A stretch of DNA of 64,000 nucleotides, from assembly GCA_016709995.1 (NCBI GenBank), contig JADJLQ010000003.1, forward strand, positions 186,001 through 250,000, read 5' to 3'. The position numbers and the translations under genes are program-made. This stretch comes from Saprospiraceae bacterium. GTDB lineage: Bacteria; Bacteroidota; Bacteroidia; Chitinophagales; Saprospiraceae. Positions 16,570-25,939 of this stretch are shown piece by piece. The notes under the pieces were generated by a model, which saw only the letters and a program-made list of their open reading frames with translations, was not told the origin of the DNA and did not search any database. Each line of letters opens with the position of its first letter. Position 1 is the first letter of the stretch.

Positions 16570-19017
16570 ATGTTCAAAAACTACTTTCTTATCACCCTTC
16601 GTAACTTGTTTAAGCAGAAAGGCCTTACAGTCACCAATGTTTTGGGCTTGAGTATAGGTATGGCTAGCGCATTATTATTTATGTTATATGCGGTCAATGA
16701 ATTTAGTTTTGATCGATTTCATCAGCATAATGGACGACTGTATCAAATGGTCAATTGGATGCAACCTTTTGGCGGGCGTACTGAAGAGGCTGTTCATAAT
16801 TATATGCCCTATCCGGTAGGACCTGCACTGACTGCAGAAATGTCAGGCGTAGAGAGTACTGTGCGGATGCGGTCTGGATGGGACGAAAGTTATGTGAGGA
16901 GTAATGGCATTGTGCAAAATGCAAAAATTTCGTTTGCAGATTCTAATTTTTTCGAGGTATTTAGTTTTCCACTATTATATGGAAATAAACATGTCGTACT
17001 AGATCAGCCTCATCATTTGGTATTAACCGAGGAAACTGCTATTCGATTATTTGGAGAAAAAAATCCAACTGGAAAAACACTGGACATCAAGCTGGAAGAT
17101 AAGTTTGAATCATACCAGGTGACCGGGGTCGCTGTCAATGTGCCTTCCAATTCAACTATTAAATTTGATATTTTACTCAACTTTGACCGATTGTATCAGA
17201 CAGCACAAGGTATACGGTCTAAAAATTCATGGAATAATGCATCAGTGCAAACCTTTGTCCTTTTGCAACCAGGTAATGGGTTAGCGACTAATACCGCTCA
17301 GATGGAAGAATTTTATAGTCGCCACTATCCGGATAAAGAGGCTAAGATGAGGAAAGAAAATGTCTGGAAAGGGCAAGGCCCTCCTGTGAGTTATAAATTG
17401 CAGCCTTTCAAGGAAATCCATATGGGGCGGGATAAATGGAAAGGTGCTGCAGAGGTTGACCCTAAAAGCATCTGGATTTTATTGACTATTGCTGCCAGTA
17501 TCCTGATCATAGCCTGTATCAATTTTACTACCTTGGCCATAGGCCGATCTGCTGGTAGAGCAAAAGAAGTGGGTGTACGAAAGGTCATTGGAGGAAGTCG
17601 CAGACAATTGGTAAGCCAGTTTCTTACGGAAGCACTGATACTAAGTATAGTCTCGGGAGCCATAGGCATCATCCTTGCCTTGATAAGCTTGCCCTATTTT
17701 AATGCTCTTGCTGACCGACAGCTTCGTTTTTCAATCAATTTATACCCTGAGATCATTTGGTTGACACTGGCCATGATACTTATTGCCGGACTACTGGCAG
17801 GTACTTACCCCGCTATGGTCATATCCGGTTTTAAACCCTTGGAGGTGCTTAAAAGTAAGTTGCGATTGTCAGGATCCAATATATTCACCAAATCTCTTGT
17901 CACTACACAATTTGTATTAAGTATTGGTCTTGCAATTTCTACTATGCTCGTCGTACGCCAGCTTAATTATATGCGTAATCAGGATCCGGGATTTAATAAG
18001 GAAAATGTTCTTGTAGTTCATGCGGATCAGGCAAATGGCAAAGTCATCTATCCTCGATTTAGGCAATTAGGTATGGACTTGTCCGGAGTGCAAAATATCG
18101 CCAGCGGAGAGATGAGCCTGGGAGAAGGTGCTAGCTGGAGCCAGGTCGGATGGAATTACCAGGGGGAACAAAAAGACGCATATGAATATTTCGTAGATCA
18201 CGATTATGTAGATGTAATGGGCATGGAACTATTGGCGGGAAAAAATTTTGATGCACAGATGCACGGTGATTATGTAATTGTAAACGAAAAGTTTGTAAAA
18301 AGTTTTGGTTGGACCATACAGGATGCTGTTGGGAAACCACTGGAAGGATATTTTGATGAAAATAAAGAAAATAAACCATTGCCTATCATCGTCGGGGTGA
18401 TCAAAGATTTTCACTTCAGACCTTTTAAGGAGGAAGTCAAGCCGCAGATGTTTCATCATTATACTGAAGATTATACGGTGCCGGACCAGATATTTGTCCG
18501 GTTACATCCTGGAGAACTCACCAAAACTTTAAAGGAACTGGAAAATAATTGGAACGCCATTGAACCAGTTTTGCCATTCAGATACAGCTTTCTGGATGAA
18601 GACCTGGATCGTTTTTATCAATCAGAAGCCCGACTGAGCAGCATCATTGGATGGGCAGGAGGTTTATCTATTTTTCTGGCCTGCCTTGGTTTGTTTGGTC
18701 TTGCAGCATTAACCGCTGTAAATCGTACCAAAGAAATAGGAATCAGGAAAGTCCTTGGAGCCAGTATTGGCAGTGTCATCAACTTGTTATCTAAAGAATT
18801 TTTAATTTTGGTCGGAGTCTCATTTTCAATTGCTGCACCTGTTGCATATTATTTTGTTAGTCAATGGTTAAAAGGATATGCTTACCGAATCGAAATACCC
18901 TGGTTAGTTTTTGTGTTGGCAGGAATAGCTGCAATGGTAGTTGCATTTTTTACTGTGGGTATTCAATCTTTTAGGGCTGCTATGATTAATCCGGTAAAAA
19001 GTCTGAAGAGTGAGTGA
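16570..19017 (+). CDS. double-FtsX ABC permease 6
   Basis: This 815-residue copy has an altered first-cluster signature, CINFTTLAIGRS (about 315), while the following RAKEVGVRKVIGG is kept. The second half contains GVIKDFHFRPFKEEVKP and KEIGIRKVLGAS (about 720). It ends NPVKSLKSE. It resembles permease 9: both have IKFDILLNF/IKFDFLMK in the first periplasmic domain and a GEQK segment in the second. A spacer with AATCAGAAT and GATATCAGA words precedes it. Confidence 0.95.
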   Translation: MFKNYFLITLRNLFKQKGLTVTNVLGLSIGMASALLFMLYAVNEFSFDRFHQHNGRLYQMVNWMQPFGGRTEEAVHNYMPYPVGPALTAEMSGVESTVRMRSGWDESYVRSNGIVQNAKISFADSNFFEVFSFPLLYGNKHVVLDQPHHLVLTEETAIRLFGEKNPTGKTLDIKLEDKFESYQVTGVAVNVPSNSTIKFDILLNFDRLYQTAQGIRSKNSWNNASVQTFVLLQPGNGLATNTAQMEEFYSRHYPDKEAKMRKENVWKGQGPPVSYKLQPFKEIHMGRDKWKGAAEVDPKSIWILLTIAASILIIACINFTTLAIGRSAGRAKEVGVRKVIGGSRRQLVSQFLTEALILSIVSGAIGIILALISLPYFNALADRQLRFSINLYPEIIWLTLAMILIAGLLAGTYPAMVISGFKPLEVLKSKLRLSGSNIFTKSLVTTQFVLSIGLAISTMLVVRQLNYMRNQDPGFNKENVLVVHADQANGKVIYPRFRQLGMDLSGVQNIASGEMSLGEGASWSQVGWNYQGEQKDAYEYFVDHDYVDVMGMELLAGKNFDAQMHGDYVIVNEKFVKSFGWTIQDAVGKPLEGYFDENKENKPLPIIVGVIKDFHFRPFKEEVKPQMFHHYTEDYTVPDQIFVRLHPGELTKTLKELENNWNAIEPVLPFRYSFLDEDLDRFYQSEARLSSIIGWAGGLSIFLACLGLFGLAALTAVNRTKEIGIRKVLGASIGSVINLLSKEFLILVGVSFSIAAPVAYYFVSQWLKGYAYRIEIPWLVFVLAGIAAMVVAFFTVGIQSFRAAMINPVKSLKSE

Positions 19018-19024
19018 GGAATTA

Positions 19025-19061
19025 GAATCAGATATAAATCGCTAACTTCTTAATCTGATTC
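19025..19061 (+). other. spacer hairpin between permeases 6 and 7
   Basis: GAATCAGAT (19025-19033) and ATCTGATTC (19053-19061) form a perfect 9-bp stem with a 19-nt loop, starting 8 bp after the permease 6 stop. There is no T-run. It is the cleanest example of the recurrent AATCAGA spacer element. Confidence 0.55.
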
Positions 19062-19083
19062 CTGTAATCTTTATCAAAAACAT

Positions 19084-21489
19084 ATGCTTACAAATTACTT
19101 TAAAATCGCCTGGCGCAACCTGATCAAAAACCCTTTCTTTTCTGTCGTCAATATCGCGGGTTTATCTGTAGGAATCGCGTTTGCTCTTATTATTGCTTCT
19201 TATATTTGGAGTGAGTGGAATGTTAATCGAACGCTTTTACATGCTGAAAGGCAATACATTATTCAGAGTAAATGGAAAGATCCAAACCAGGGAATAGAGT
19301 TGACTTCATTTGGGCCATTGGCCAAGGCTTTGTATAATCAGTACCCAACATTGGTAAAAAATTATTACAGATGGGATGGCATCAGTTCCAATGTAAGCCT
19401 GGGTGATAAAGCATTCAGGGAAGGTTTACAAATAGGAGACAGTACCATGCTGAAAATGTATGGGTTTGAGTTGATGGATGGTGATCCTACTACTGCTTTT
19501 GATGGGCCATACTCCTTGGTCATCACAGATGAAAAGGCCAGGAAATATTTTGGCAGGACCGATGTCGCAGGTCAAAGTCTCACTATAGAGAATTTTGCAG
19601 GAGCCAGGCATGATTTCCTGATCACCGGAGTGATGAAAAAACCAAAACGTAATTCTGTATCCTGGGTCACTGCGGACAATGATAATCAATTTTATATATC
19701 GTCTTCCGACCTGAATTATTTCGGACGGGATATGGAGACCTGGCTCAATCAATATATACCTTCGTACCTGGAGTTGCAACCCGGAGTAAGTCCAGAACAG
19801 TTGACTGTCCCTATACAACAATTGATTACGCAAAATGTATCACCAGCAGTAGCTTCCAATGTCACCACTTACCTCAAGCCGCTCAACGAATATTATCTGG
19901 ATGCATTTGGTGGTCTGGTGAAAAAATTGATTTATGCTTTAGGTGGAATTGCTTTTTTTATTTTGTTGATGGCGGTGATCAATTTCGTAAATCTCTCTGT
20001 CAGCAGATCGGCTACACGGCTCCGGGAGATTGGCATTCGAAAAGTGATGGGTGGGCTCAGAAACCAATTGATCTTGCAATTTCTGATAGAGTCAATCATG
20101 CTGACTACGATTGCCGCTGTATTCGCAATGGCATTGGCTGAAATGCTTAGACCATTTTTTAGAAACGTGATGGGAAAAGAGATACCTGCACTATACCAAA
20201 TGCCAGGCACTTTTTTGATTAGTTTAATTATTGGAGTAATATTGGTTGGATTGATAGCCGGTATATACCCGGCATTCATATTATCCGCGATGCGATCAGT
20301 AGATTCGCTCAAAGGCAAGCTGAGTACTGTTGGTGAAAGGGTGATATTGAGAAAGTCATTAGTGGCTTTTCAATTTGCCACAGCAGCGATCGTGTTTATA
20401 AGTGCCCTTATTATTTCTCAGCAGGTAAATTATTTTTTTAAAAAGGATCTGGGTTTTGATAAGACATTTATTGTTTCCGCTCAACTGCCGCGAAACTGGA
20501 CACCCCAGGGGGTTAAACAAATGCAAGATTTGAGGGCCCAGTTTGCTTCTTTGCCGGTGATCCAGGATGTATCCCTATCTTATGAAGTGCTGGATGGCAA
20601 TAGCTCCGGTAATATTACTTTATATAGAGCAGATCGGGACTCTTCTCAGGCAGTAACTTCAAGCCTTTTAACTACTGATCAACATTTTATATCTACCTAT
20701 GGTATACCGCTGATAGCCGGGGACTTCTATGCTAAATCAGATCCCCGGGATTCTGCTCTGATTGTCATCAATGAAACCCAATCTAAAGCGCTGGGATGGC
20801 AAAGTCCACAGGATGCCGTCGGAAGGCAGCTTCGGGTGATAGGTAATCCTTTGATAGTGATAGTAGCTGGTGTAACCAAAGATTTTAATTTTGGTGCATT
20901 TACCCGGGCCATCCAACCGATCACTTTTATGCAAGTGACGCTCAATCCAATCTATAGGGTTTTTTCATTCAAATTAAAACCAGGAGATATTGGAAACTCC
21001 TTAACCAATATTCAGAATAAATGGAATACTTTGATGCCCGGTGCTCCATTTGAGTACTCTTTTATGGATGATAAATTATCCAATCTATACCTGACGGAGT
21101 TACAATTGAAGAAAGCTTCCTATGCGGCGACGATATTAGCTTTGATCATAGTCTTTCTTGGTGTACTCGGTTTGATAGGATTGAGTATTCAAAGGCGGGT
21201 TAAAGAAATCGGTATCCGTAAAGTTTTAGGATCTTCTGTAGGAGGCATCATGCTGCTATTTGTGCGTGAGTTTTTAACTATTGTGTTGTTTGCGGGAATA
21301 ATTGCCAGTCCAATAGCTTATATCCTGATGCACCGGTGGTTACAAACCTATGTATACAGAATAGATATGACTTTATATCCTTTTATTTTTTCTTTTGGTG
21401 CTTTGGTGTGTTTCACTACTTTACTGATTTACCTGCAAACTATAAAAGTAGCCAGTAAAAATCCTATCGGAAGCCTCAGAGCTGAATGA
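19084..21489 (+). CDS. double-FtsX ABC permease 7
   Basis: This 801-residue copy is last in block A. It is the most divergent copy by eye. The first cluster reads MAVINFVNLSVSRS (V for C) then RLREIGIRKVMGG (about 297). The usual KDFH motif is GVTKDFNFGAF. The second-half motif is KEIGIRKVLGSS (about 707) preceded by SIQRRV, and it ends NPIGSLRAE. Its first periplasmic domain lacks the YDRxHxNGDRIYR sequence near residue 50 seen in most copies and instead has NRTLLHAERQYII. TM segments and length are normal, so it is likely functional with a different periplasmic specificity (inference). It is followed by genes on the opposite strand. Confidence 0.94.
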   Translation: MLTNYFKIAWRNLIKNPFFSVVNIAGLSVGIAFALIIASYIWSEWNVNRTLLHAERQYIIQSKWKDPNQGIELTSFGPLAKALYNQYPTLVKNYYRWDGISSNVSLGDKAFREGLQIGDSTMLKMYGFELMDGDPTTAFDGPYSLVITDEKARKYFGRTDVAGQSLTIENFAGARHDFLITGVMKKPKRNSVSWVTADNDNQFYISSSDLNYFGRDMETWLNQYIPSYLELQPGVSPEQLTVPIQQLITQNVSPAVASNVTTYLKPLNEYYLDAFGGLVKKLIYALGGIAFFILLMAVINFVNLSVSRSATRLREIGIRKVMGGLRNQLILQFLIESIMLTTIAAVFAMALAEMLRPFFRNVMGKEIPALYQMPGTFLISLIIGVILVGLIAGIYPAFILSAMRSVDSLKGKLSTVGERVILRKSLVAFQFATAAIVFISALIISQQVNYFFKKDLGFDKTFIVSAQLPRNWTPQGVKQMQDLRAQFASLPVIQDVSLSYEVLDGNSSGNITLYRADRDSSQAVTSSLLTTDQHFISTYGIPLIAGDFYAKSDPRDSALIVINETQSKALGWQSPQDAVGRQLRVIGNPLIVIVAGVTKDFNFGAFTRAIQPITFMQVTLNPIYRVFSFKLKPGDIGNSLTNIQNKWNTLMPGAPFEYSFMDDKLSNLYLTELQLKKASYAATILALIIVFLGVLGLIGLSIQRRVKEIGIRKVLGSSVGGIMLLFVREFLTIVLFAGIIASPIAYILMHRWLQTYVYRIDMTLYPFIFSFGALVCFTTLLIYLQTIKVASKNPIGSLRAE

Positions 21490-21589
21490 GGTAATGTACT
21501 TTTTTTAGAAGGAAGCCTGTAAATCGACCATGAAGGGTGTGGATAGTATTCTCTTTGTAAAATAATTGGAATCGGCAGAAGTTACCTTT

Positions 21590-22672
21590 TTACTTGACGA
21601 ACTGTACAGAATGAATCATCGGAAGAAAATGACTAATGGTCTCCCAGGATTCGCCTCTATCACCTGAGAAAAATAGGTTTCCCGTAGTTGTACCAAAGGC
21701 AAGTCCATCACCGGAAGTAGCGAGCGCATGCCGATACACAATATCAAAACATCCGGACTGTGGAAGGCCATTTCGTTGCTGATGCCATGTCTGACCTCCA
21801 TCATCCGTACGGCAGATACACAACGCACCATCAATAGCTATTCGGTTTCCATCGCTTGTTGCCGGAGCTACCCAGGCCTGGTCAGGATTGTCATCTGCTA
21901 CCGCAATCGCAAAACCAAAATTAGCAGGACCATTTTTTTCACCTACATTATGCCATTGTTTGCCACCATCAATTGATCTGAAAATTCCGCAATGGTTTTG
22001 TTGCCATAATATGTCCGGGTTAGAAGGGGCAGCAACCAATATATGAGGGTCATGACCTGTTTCTTGTTCCGGGTTTGGTAAAAACTCTGCTTTAAGGCCT
22101 TTATTTCTGATGATCCAGGTTACGCCACCGTCCAGCGTCTCAAACACACCTGCGCAACTAATACCAATGAATAGATGATCACTATCGCGAGGATCGAGTA
22201 CTATAGAATGTATGCCAGGATTGTCTCTGCCCCCTCCAAACCAACCGGTTTTGCGGGTAGGATGCATCCAGAGTGAATTATTTAAATGAAAACTATTACC
22301 TGCATCATTACTGACGAATAAGCCGCCCGGGTCTGTTCCCAGCCATAACCGATCAGGATGGTTGGAGCCACCATGATTCATGGCCCATATATATTTAGTA
22401 GTCGCCGGTACTCCGTCTTTGACTTCTTCTCCTTCTGCATAAGCTGGTGCAGTGACTTCTTCCCAGGTAACACCTCTATCGAAGGAGCGATGCAGTTTGA
22501 CTCCCCAATGGCCATGGTCTAGACAAGCCCACCAGGTATTATTTCTTTCGTCTGCGTAGGCTATGGATACCGGTATTCCTTCAAATGAAAAATTTTCCAA
22601 TTTCCATTGTCCCCCAATTCTATTATACGCAATAAATCCTTTGCGTGTGCCCAATAATATGGTCTGTTTCAT
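21590..22672 (-). CDS. BNR/Asp-box beta-propeller protein (sialidase-like fold, function unknown)
   Basis: The 360-residue protein has six Asp-box repeats of the SxDxGxTW type: SFDRGVTW (63-70), SNDAGNSF (121-128), TLDGGVTW (179-186), SIDGGKQW (233-240), TDDGGQTW (289-296) and SGDRGESW (336-343). Even spacing implies a six-bladed propeller. No signal peptide is visible (MKQTILLGTRKGFIAY), so it is probably cytoplasmic, unlike secreted sialidases, and I see no sialidase FRIP/arginine-triad evidence. It lies 41 bp downstream of a MoaD/ThiS-type gene on the same strand and is likely co-transcribed with it. I recall this pairing from other genomes, but no function is known to me. Confidence 0.88.
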   Translation of the reverse strand: MKQTILLGTRKGFIAYNRIGGQWKLENFSFEGIPVSIAYADERNNTWWACLDHGHWGVKLHRSFDRGVTWEEVTAPAYAEGEEVKDGVPATTKYIWAMNHGGSNHPDRLWLGTDPGGLFVSNDAGNSFHLNNSLWMHPTRKTGWFGGGRDNPGIHSIVLDPRDSDHLFIGISCAGVFETLDGGVTWIIRNKGLKAEFLPNPEQETGHDPHILVAAPSNPDILWQQNHCGIFRSIDGGKQWHNVGEKNGPANFGFAIAVADDNPDQAWVAPATSDGNRIAIDGALCICRTDDGGQTWHQQRNGLPQSGCFDIVYRHALATSGDGLAFGTTTGNLFFSGDRGESWETISHFLPMIHSVQFVK

Positions 22673-22713
22673 CCTGGATAAATATTATTAAGATTAAAAA
22701 TGAAATAAATTTT

Positions 22714-22986
22714 TTAGCCTCCGGATAGTGCCTGAACGATGTAAATCTCGCTATCCGGCTCAAACCGATCGGCCAATTTCGCCCGATCATCGATCATATC
22801 ACCATTGATAAATATGTTCACATGTTTGCGAAGGCTGCCTTGTTCATCTACAATATATGTCTGGATCCCGGGATATTTTAAATTTATTTCATGTAATACC
22901 TCCGGCAAAGAACGCCTTTCGGTACTATGCTCACCTAAAGTTGGGAAAAATCGCTTTAATGCCTTGGTAAATTTTACGACTGCCAT
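22714..22986 (-). CDS. MoaD/ThiS-family ubiquitin-like protein
   Basis: The 90-residue beta-grasp protein ends ALSGG, the C-terminal di-glycine that is adenylated and thiocarboxylated in MoaD/ThiS sulfur carriers. The core NIFINGDMIDD and the preceding GIQTYIVDE fit the family. I chose the second in-frame ATG (22986, MAVVKFTKALKRFFP); the ATG at 22998 adds MIGQ. No moaE, thiG or E1-type activating gene is nearby. The partner is the Asp-box protein immediately downstream, so a role outside molybdopterin or thiamine synthesis is possible. Confidence 0.85.
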   Translation of the reverse strand: MAVVKFTKALKRFFPTLGEHSTERRSLPEVLHEINLKYPGIQTYIVDEQGSLRKHVNIFINGDMIDDRAKLADRFEPDSEIYIVQALSGG

Positions 22987-23265
22987 TTGTCCAATCAAAA
23001 AACTAAGATAGGACGAAAATTATTTTTATGCTTTAATTATTTTTTTTGTGAATTTACCAGACCCCATTTACAATTTGATCAGGTAAATGCCGGAAGATTG
23101 TTGACATATATCGTGTGAAGTATGAGCATGATAAATGGTTGTTTGATAGATGAGGTTTCCTTTCATAAAGAAAATATCCATTTTAGATTGAACATAAGTT
23201 TGACCTTTCAAAAGCAGTGCCATGATTTGTATTCACCAATCAGATGGATCATTTTTGAACAAATT

Positions 23266-23282
23266 TGTATCAAAAACGAACA
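23266..23282 (+). promoter_or_regulatory. predicted operator/UAS B
   Basis: TGTATCAAAAACGAACA followed by CTTTAA. It differs from operator A at two positions in 17 (A for T at the eleventh base and A for T in the CGTACA half), and the following CTTTAA is identical. The promoter box begins 54 bp after its last base. Confidence 0.6.
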
Positions 23283-23335
23283 CTTTAAATTGGTACTTAT
23301 GACTTAACACATTGATTGTCAATATTTAAATCACG

Positions 23336-23351
23336 TGGTACGTTTAATGAT
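23336..23351 (+). promoter_or_regulatory. sigma-54-like promoter B
   Basis: TGGTACGTTTAATGAT fits -24 TGGYAYG and retains TG of the -12 TTGC at the right distance. It lies 127 bp upstream of the permease 8 start codon, so the predicted leader is about 100 nt. Confidence 0.5.
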
Positions 23352-23462
23352 ATTATTATAAGTGCCATGATCTCTCACTATTCACGGACCGCTAAAATCC
23401 TTTTTAAAATTTAAAATTATTCCTTGAGTGGACGATTGATATGACTAATTAAGAAGATAAAT

Positions 23463-25883
23463 ATGTTTAGAAATTATTTCAAAATCGCCTGGAGAAATAT
23501 CCTCAAAAACAAGGGGTTTACGTTTATCAATATTACTGGACTCGCTATTGGGTTGACAGCGTGTGTCCTGATCCTGATGTACGTGATAGATGAAAACAGC
23601 TATGATCGGCACCATAAGGACGGAGAGCGCACCTACCGCATCATTTCTCAGGTCAAAGGTGATAAGTTTGTAGGTTCTTCGGCACCTACCGCAATGGGTT
23701 TAAAAAATGATTTTCCGGAAGTGGAGGAGGTGACACGTTTGCTCCGGTTTCCAGGCAATGAAAAAATGCTGTTGAAAAATCCAGCTACCCAAAATGCCTT
23801 TTATGAAACTAATTGTTACTACATAGACTCTACTTTCTTTGATTTATTTTCTTATGAATTTAAGTATGGAGATATAAGAACGGCTTTAAATGCGCCCAAT
23901 GTTATCATCTTGCAGGAAGAAGTAGCAGAGAAATTATTTGGGCCCTTTGATCCGGTAGGTAAGGTTATCAATGTGGGGCTTTCTTTTGGAGCATTTGATT
24001 ATACTATAAAAGGTGTAATTAAGACGACTTCGGCCAAATCGCATATTCCTGCCCATGTCTTTCTGAGTATGAATAATGGCGATATTGGTGATTGGGCCAA
24101 AAATCAAACCAATTGGGCCAGTAACAATCTGTTTGTAACTTATTATAAACTCAAAGCTAATACGGATCATCACACATTTGAACGGAAATTGCCAGCGTTT
24201 GTAGATCGCAATATGGGAGAAGATATGAAAGCGATGGGATTTACCAAAACTTTAATAGTGCAACCAATGAAAGATATTTATTTGCATTCTAATTATGCAT
24301 TTGAAATAGCGCCAAATGGCAATATTAAATATCTCTATGTATTTTCTTCCATTGCATTTTTTATTTTGCTTTTGGCCTGTATAAATTTTATGAATCTAAG
24401 TACTGCCCGCAGTGAAAAGCGAGCTGCTGAGGTAGGGATGCGCAAGGTGGTTGGTGCCTATAAAAGTGATCTCATTGCCCAGTTTTTAAGTGAATCAGTG
24501 ATTTTGAGCTGCGTGTCCATGTTCCTTACTTTGATCCTGATTACATTGGTTACCCCTCTATTTAATCATTGGACCAAAAAGAATCTTTCTGTATTGGACG
24601 ACCCTCGATTGGTGGCGGTTATTATAGGATTAGCATTAATCACTGGTGTGCTGGCAGGGCTTTACCCCGCTGTTTATCTTGCCTCTTTCAAACCAATAGC
24701 AGTGTTGAAAGGTAAAATTAAAAACAACTTTTCAGTGGTCGCCATCCGTAAAGGATTAATCGTATTTCAATTTTTTATTTCCACTGTATTAATATTTAGT
24801 GCGATCCTTATCAACGGTCAAATGAGGTATCTCAGCAATTACTCGCTTGGATTCGATAAATCGCAAAAATTAATTCTTCCGCTACAGACTCAAGAGTCGG
24901 ATCGCAGCTACCAGTCCCTTCGTGTAGCTATTGAAAGCAACCCGGTAGTACAATCTATCGGTCGTGGAGCTGCATATCCTGGCATTGAACAACTGCAGGA
25001 TATGTTGTTTTATGGTGAAGGCAAGACAATAGAGGACAATGTAGACATTCAGATGGTCAATGTGGATGAAGGTTATTTTAAAACGCTGGGATTTACACTT
25101 CTTTATGGTCGTGCTTTCTCTAAAGAATTTTCTAATGACACTCTTGGATTGGTTTTAAATGAAACCGCTGTCAAAAATTTGGGTTACACTCCTGAGACAG
25201 CAGTAGGCAAGAAGGCCACCTATGATTTTCACAATGAGATCGTGGAAATGAATATCCTCGGCGTCATGAAAGATTATAACTATCAAAGCTTGCACACAAC
25301 CATCAAGCCGATCGGTCTGACTATTTCACCCTTTTTTGGCTCACCCAGTAGTTATATGATCGTGAATATCAATACCCGGGATTTTTCAAAATTAATCTCT
25401 CAGGTAAAAACGATTTGGAGCGGAATCAATCCCAACTCCCCTTTTGAGTATTCTTTCCTTGATCAAGACTTTCAGAAAAATTATGAAAAGGAAACCAAAT
25501 CGGGCCAGGTCGTCAAGGCATTTACTGTAATAGGTATCTTCGTCGCGTGTCTCGGATTATTCGGTCTGGCCGCATTTTCTACAGAACAAAAAGTAAAGGA
25601 AATCGGTGTTCGGAAGGTATTAGGTGCCGGCGTGCCAGGATTGGTTGGTATGTTGTCAAAAGATTTTTTAAAGCTGGTAGGTATTTCGATTTTTATCGCA
25701 CTTCCTGTTGGATACATGCTGATGCGTCAATGGCTTATGAGCTTTGCATATCAGGTCAGTATGGATTGGTGGATGTTTTTCCTGGCTGGTTTGACCTCAT
25801 TATTCATAGCTTTTGCCACGGTGAGCTTTCAGACTATCAAGGCAGCTGTGGCCAATCCGATTAAATCTTTAAGAACTGAATAA
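23463..25883 (+). CDS. double-FtsX ABC permease 8 (first of block B)
   Basis: This 806-residue copy begins MFRNYFKIAWRNILKNKGF. The first cluster is CINFMNLSTARS followed by RAAEVGMRKVVGA (about 305), with A and M at normally K and I positions. The second half has ILGVMKDYNYQSLHTTIKP and KEIGVRKVLGAG (about 711), ending NPIKSLRTE. It heads a new block after two minus-strand genes and has its own operator-promoter module. The stop codon is followed at once by CTTCGACAATCTC, a repeat word also found after permeases 12, 14 and 18. The first periplasmic domain resembles permease 5. Confidence 0.95.
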   Translation: MFRNYFKIAWRNILKNKGFTFINITGLAIGLTACVLILMYVIDENSYDRHHKDGERTYRIISQVKGDKFVGSSAPTAMGLKNDFPEVEEVTRLLRFPGNEKMLLKNPATQNAFYETNCYYIDSTFFDLFSYEFKYGDIRTALNAPNVIILQEEVAEKLFGPFDPVGKVINVGLSFGAFDYTIKGVIKTTSAKSHIPAHVFLSMNNGDIGDWAKNQTNWASNNLFVTYYKLKANTDHHTFERKLPAFVDRNMGEDMKAMGFTKTLIVQPMKDIYLHSNYAFEIAPNGNIKYLYVFSSIAFFILLLACINFMNLSTARSEKRAAEVGMRKVVGAYKSDLIAQFLSESVILSCVSMFLTLILITLVTPLFNHWTKKNLSVLDDPRLVAVIIGLALITGVLAGLYPAVYLASFKPIAVLKGKIKNNFSVVAIRKGLIVFQFFISTVLIFSAILINGQMRYLSNYSLGFDKSQKLILPLQTQESDRSYQSLRVAIESNPVVQSIGRGAAYPGIEQLQDMLFYGEGKTIEDNVDIQMVNVDEGYFKTLGFTLLYGRAFSKEFSNDTLGLVLNETAVKNLGYTPETAVGKKATYDFHNEIVEMNILGVMKDYNYQSLHTTIKPIGLTISPFFGSPSSYMIVNINTRDFSKLISQVKTIWSGINPNSPFEYSFLDQDFQKNYEKETKSGQVVKAFTVIGIFVACLGLFGLAAFSTEQKVKEIGVRKVLGAGVPGLVGMLSKDFLKLVGISIFIALPVGYMLMRQWLMSFAYQVSMDWWMFFLAGLTSLFIAFATVSFQTIKAAVANPIKSLRTE

Positions 25884-25896
25884 CTTCGACAATCTC
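25884..25896 (+). repeat. post-stop CTTCGACA word after permease 8
   Basis: CTTCGACAATCTC directly abuts the TAA of permease 8. It is the most degraded of four post-stop copies. Confidence 0.4.
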
Positions 25897-25939
25897 TACT
25901 ACAACAATTCAACAAGCTCAATTTTAAAAACTGGCAATT

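Larger units (their letters stand above)
22987..23462. other. intergenic region at head of block B
   Basis: The region is bounded by the MoaD-type gene (divergent) and permease 8. It holds the dyad at 23266-23282 and the sigma-54-like box at 23336-23351, listed separately. A 61-codon open frame at 23122-23307 spans the dyad and has no recognisable content. Nothing else is seen. Confidence 0.5.

Noticed and set aside
23122..23307. A 61-codon open frame in the block B leader
   Set aside because: It spans predicted operator B and has no recognisable content.
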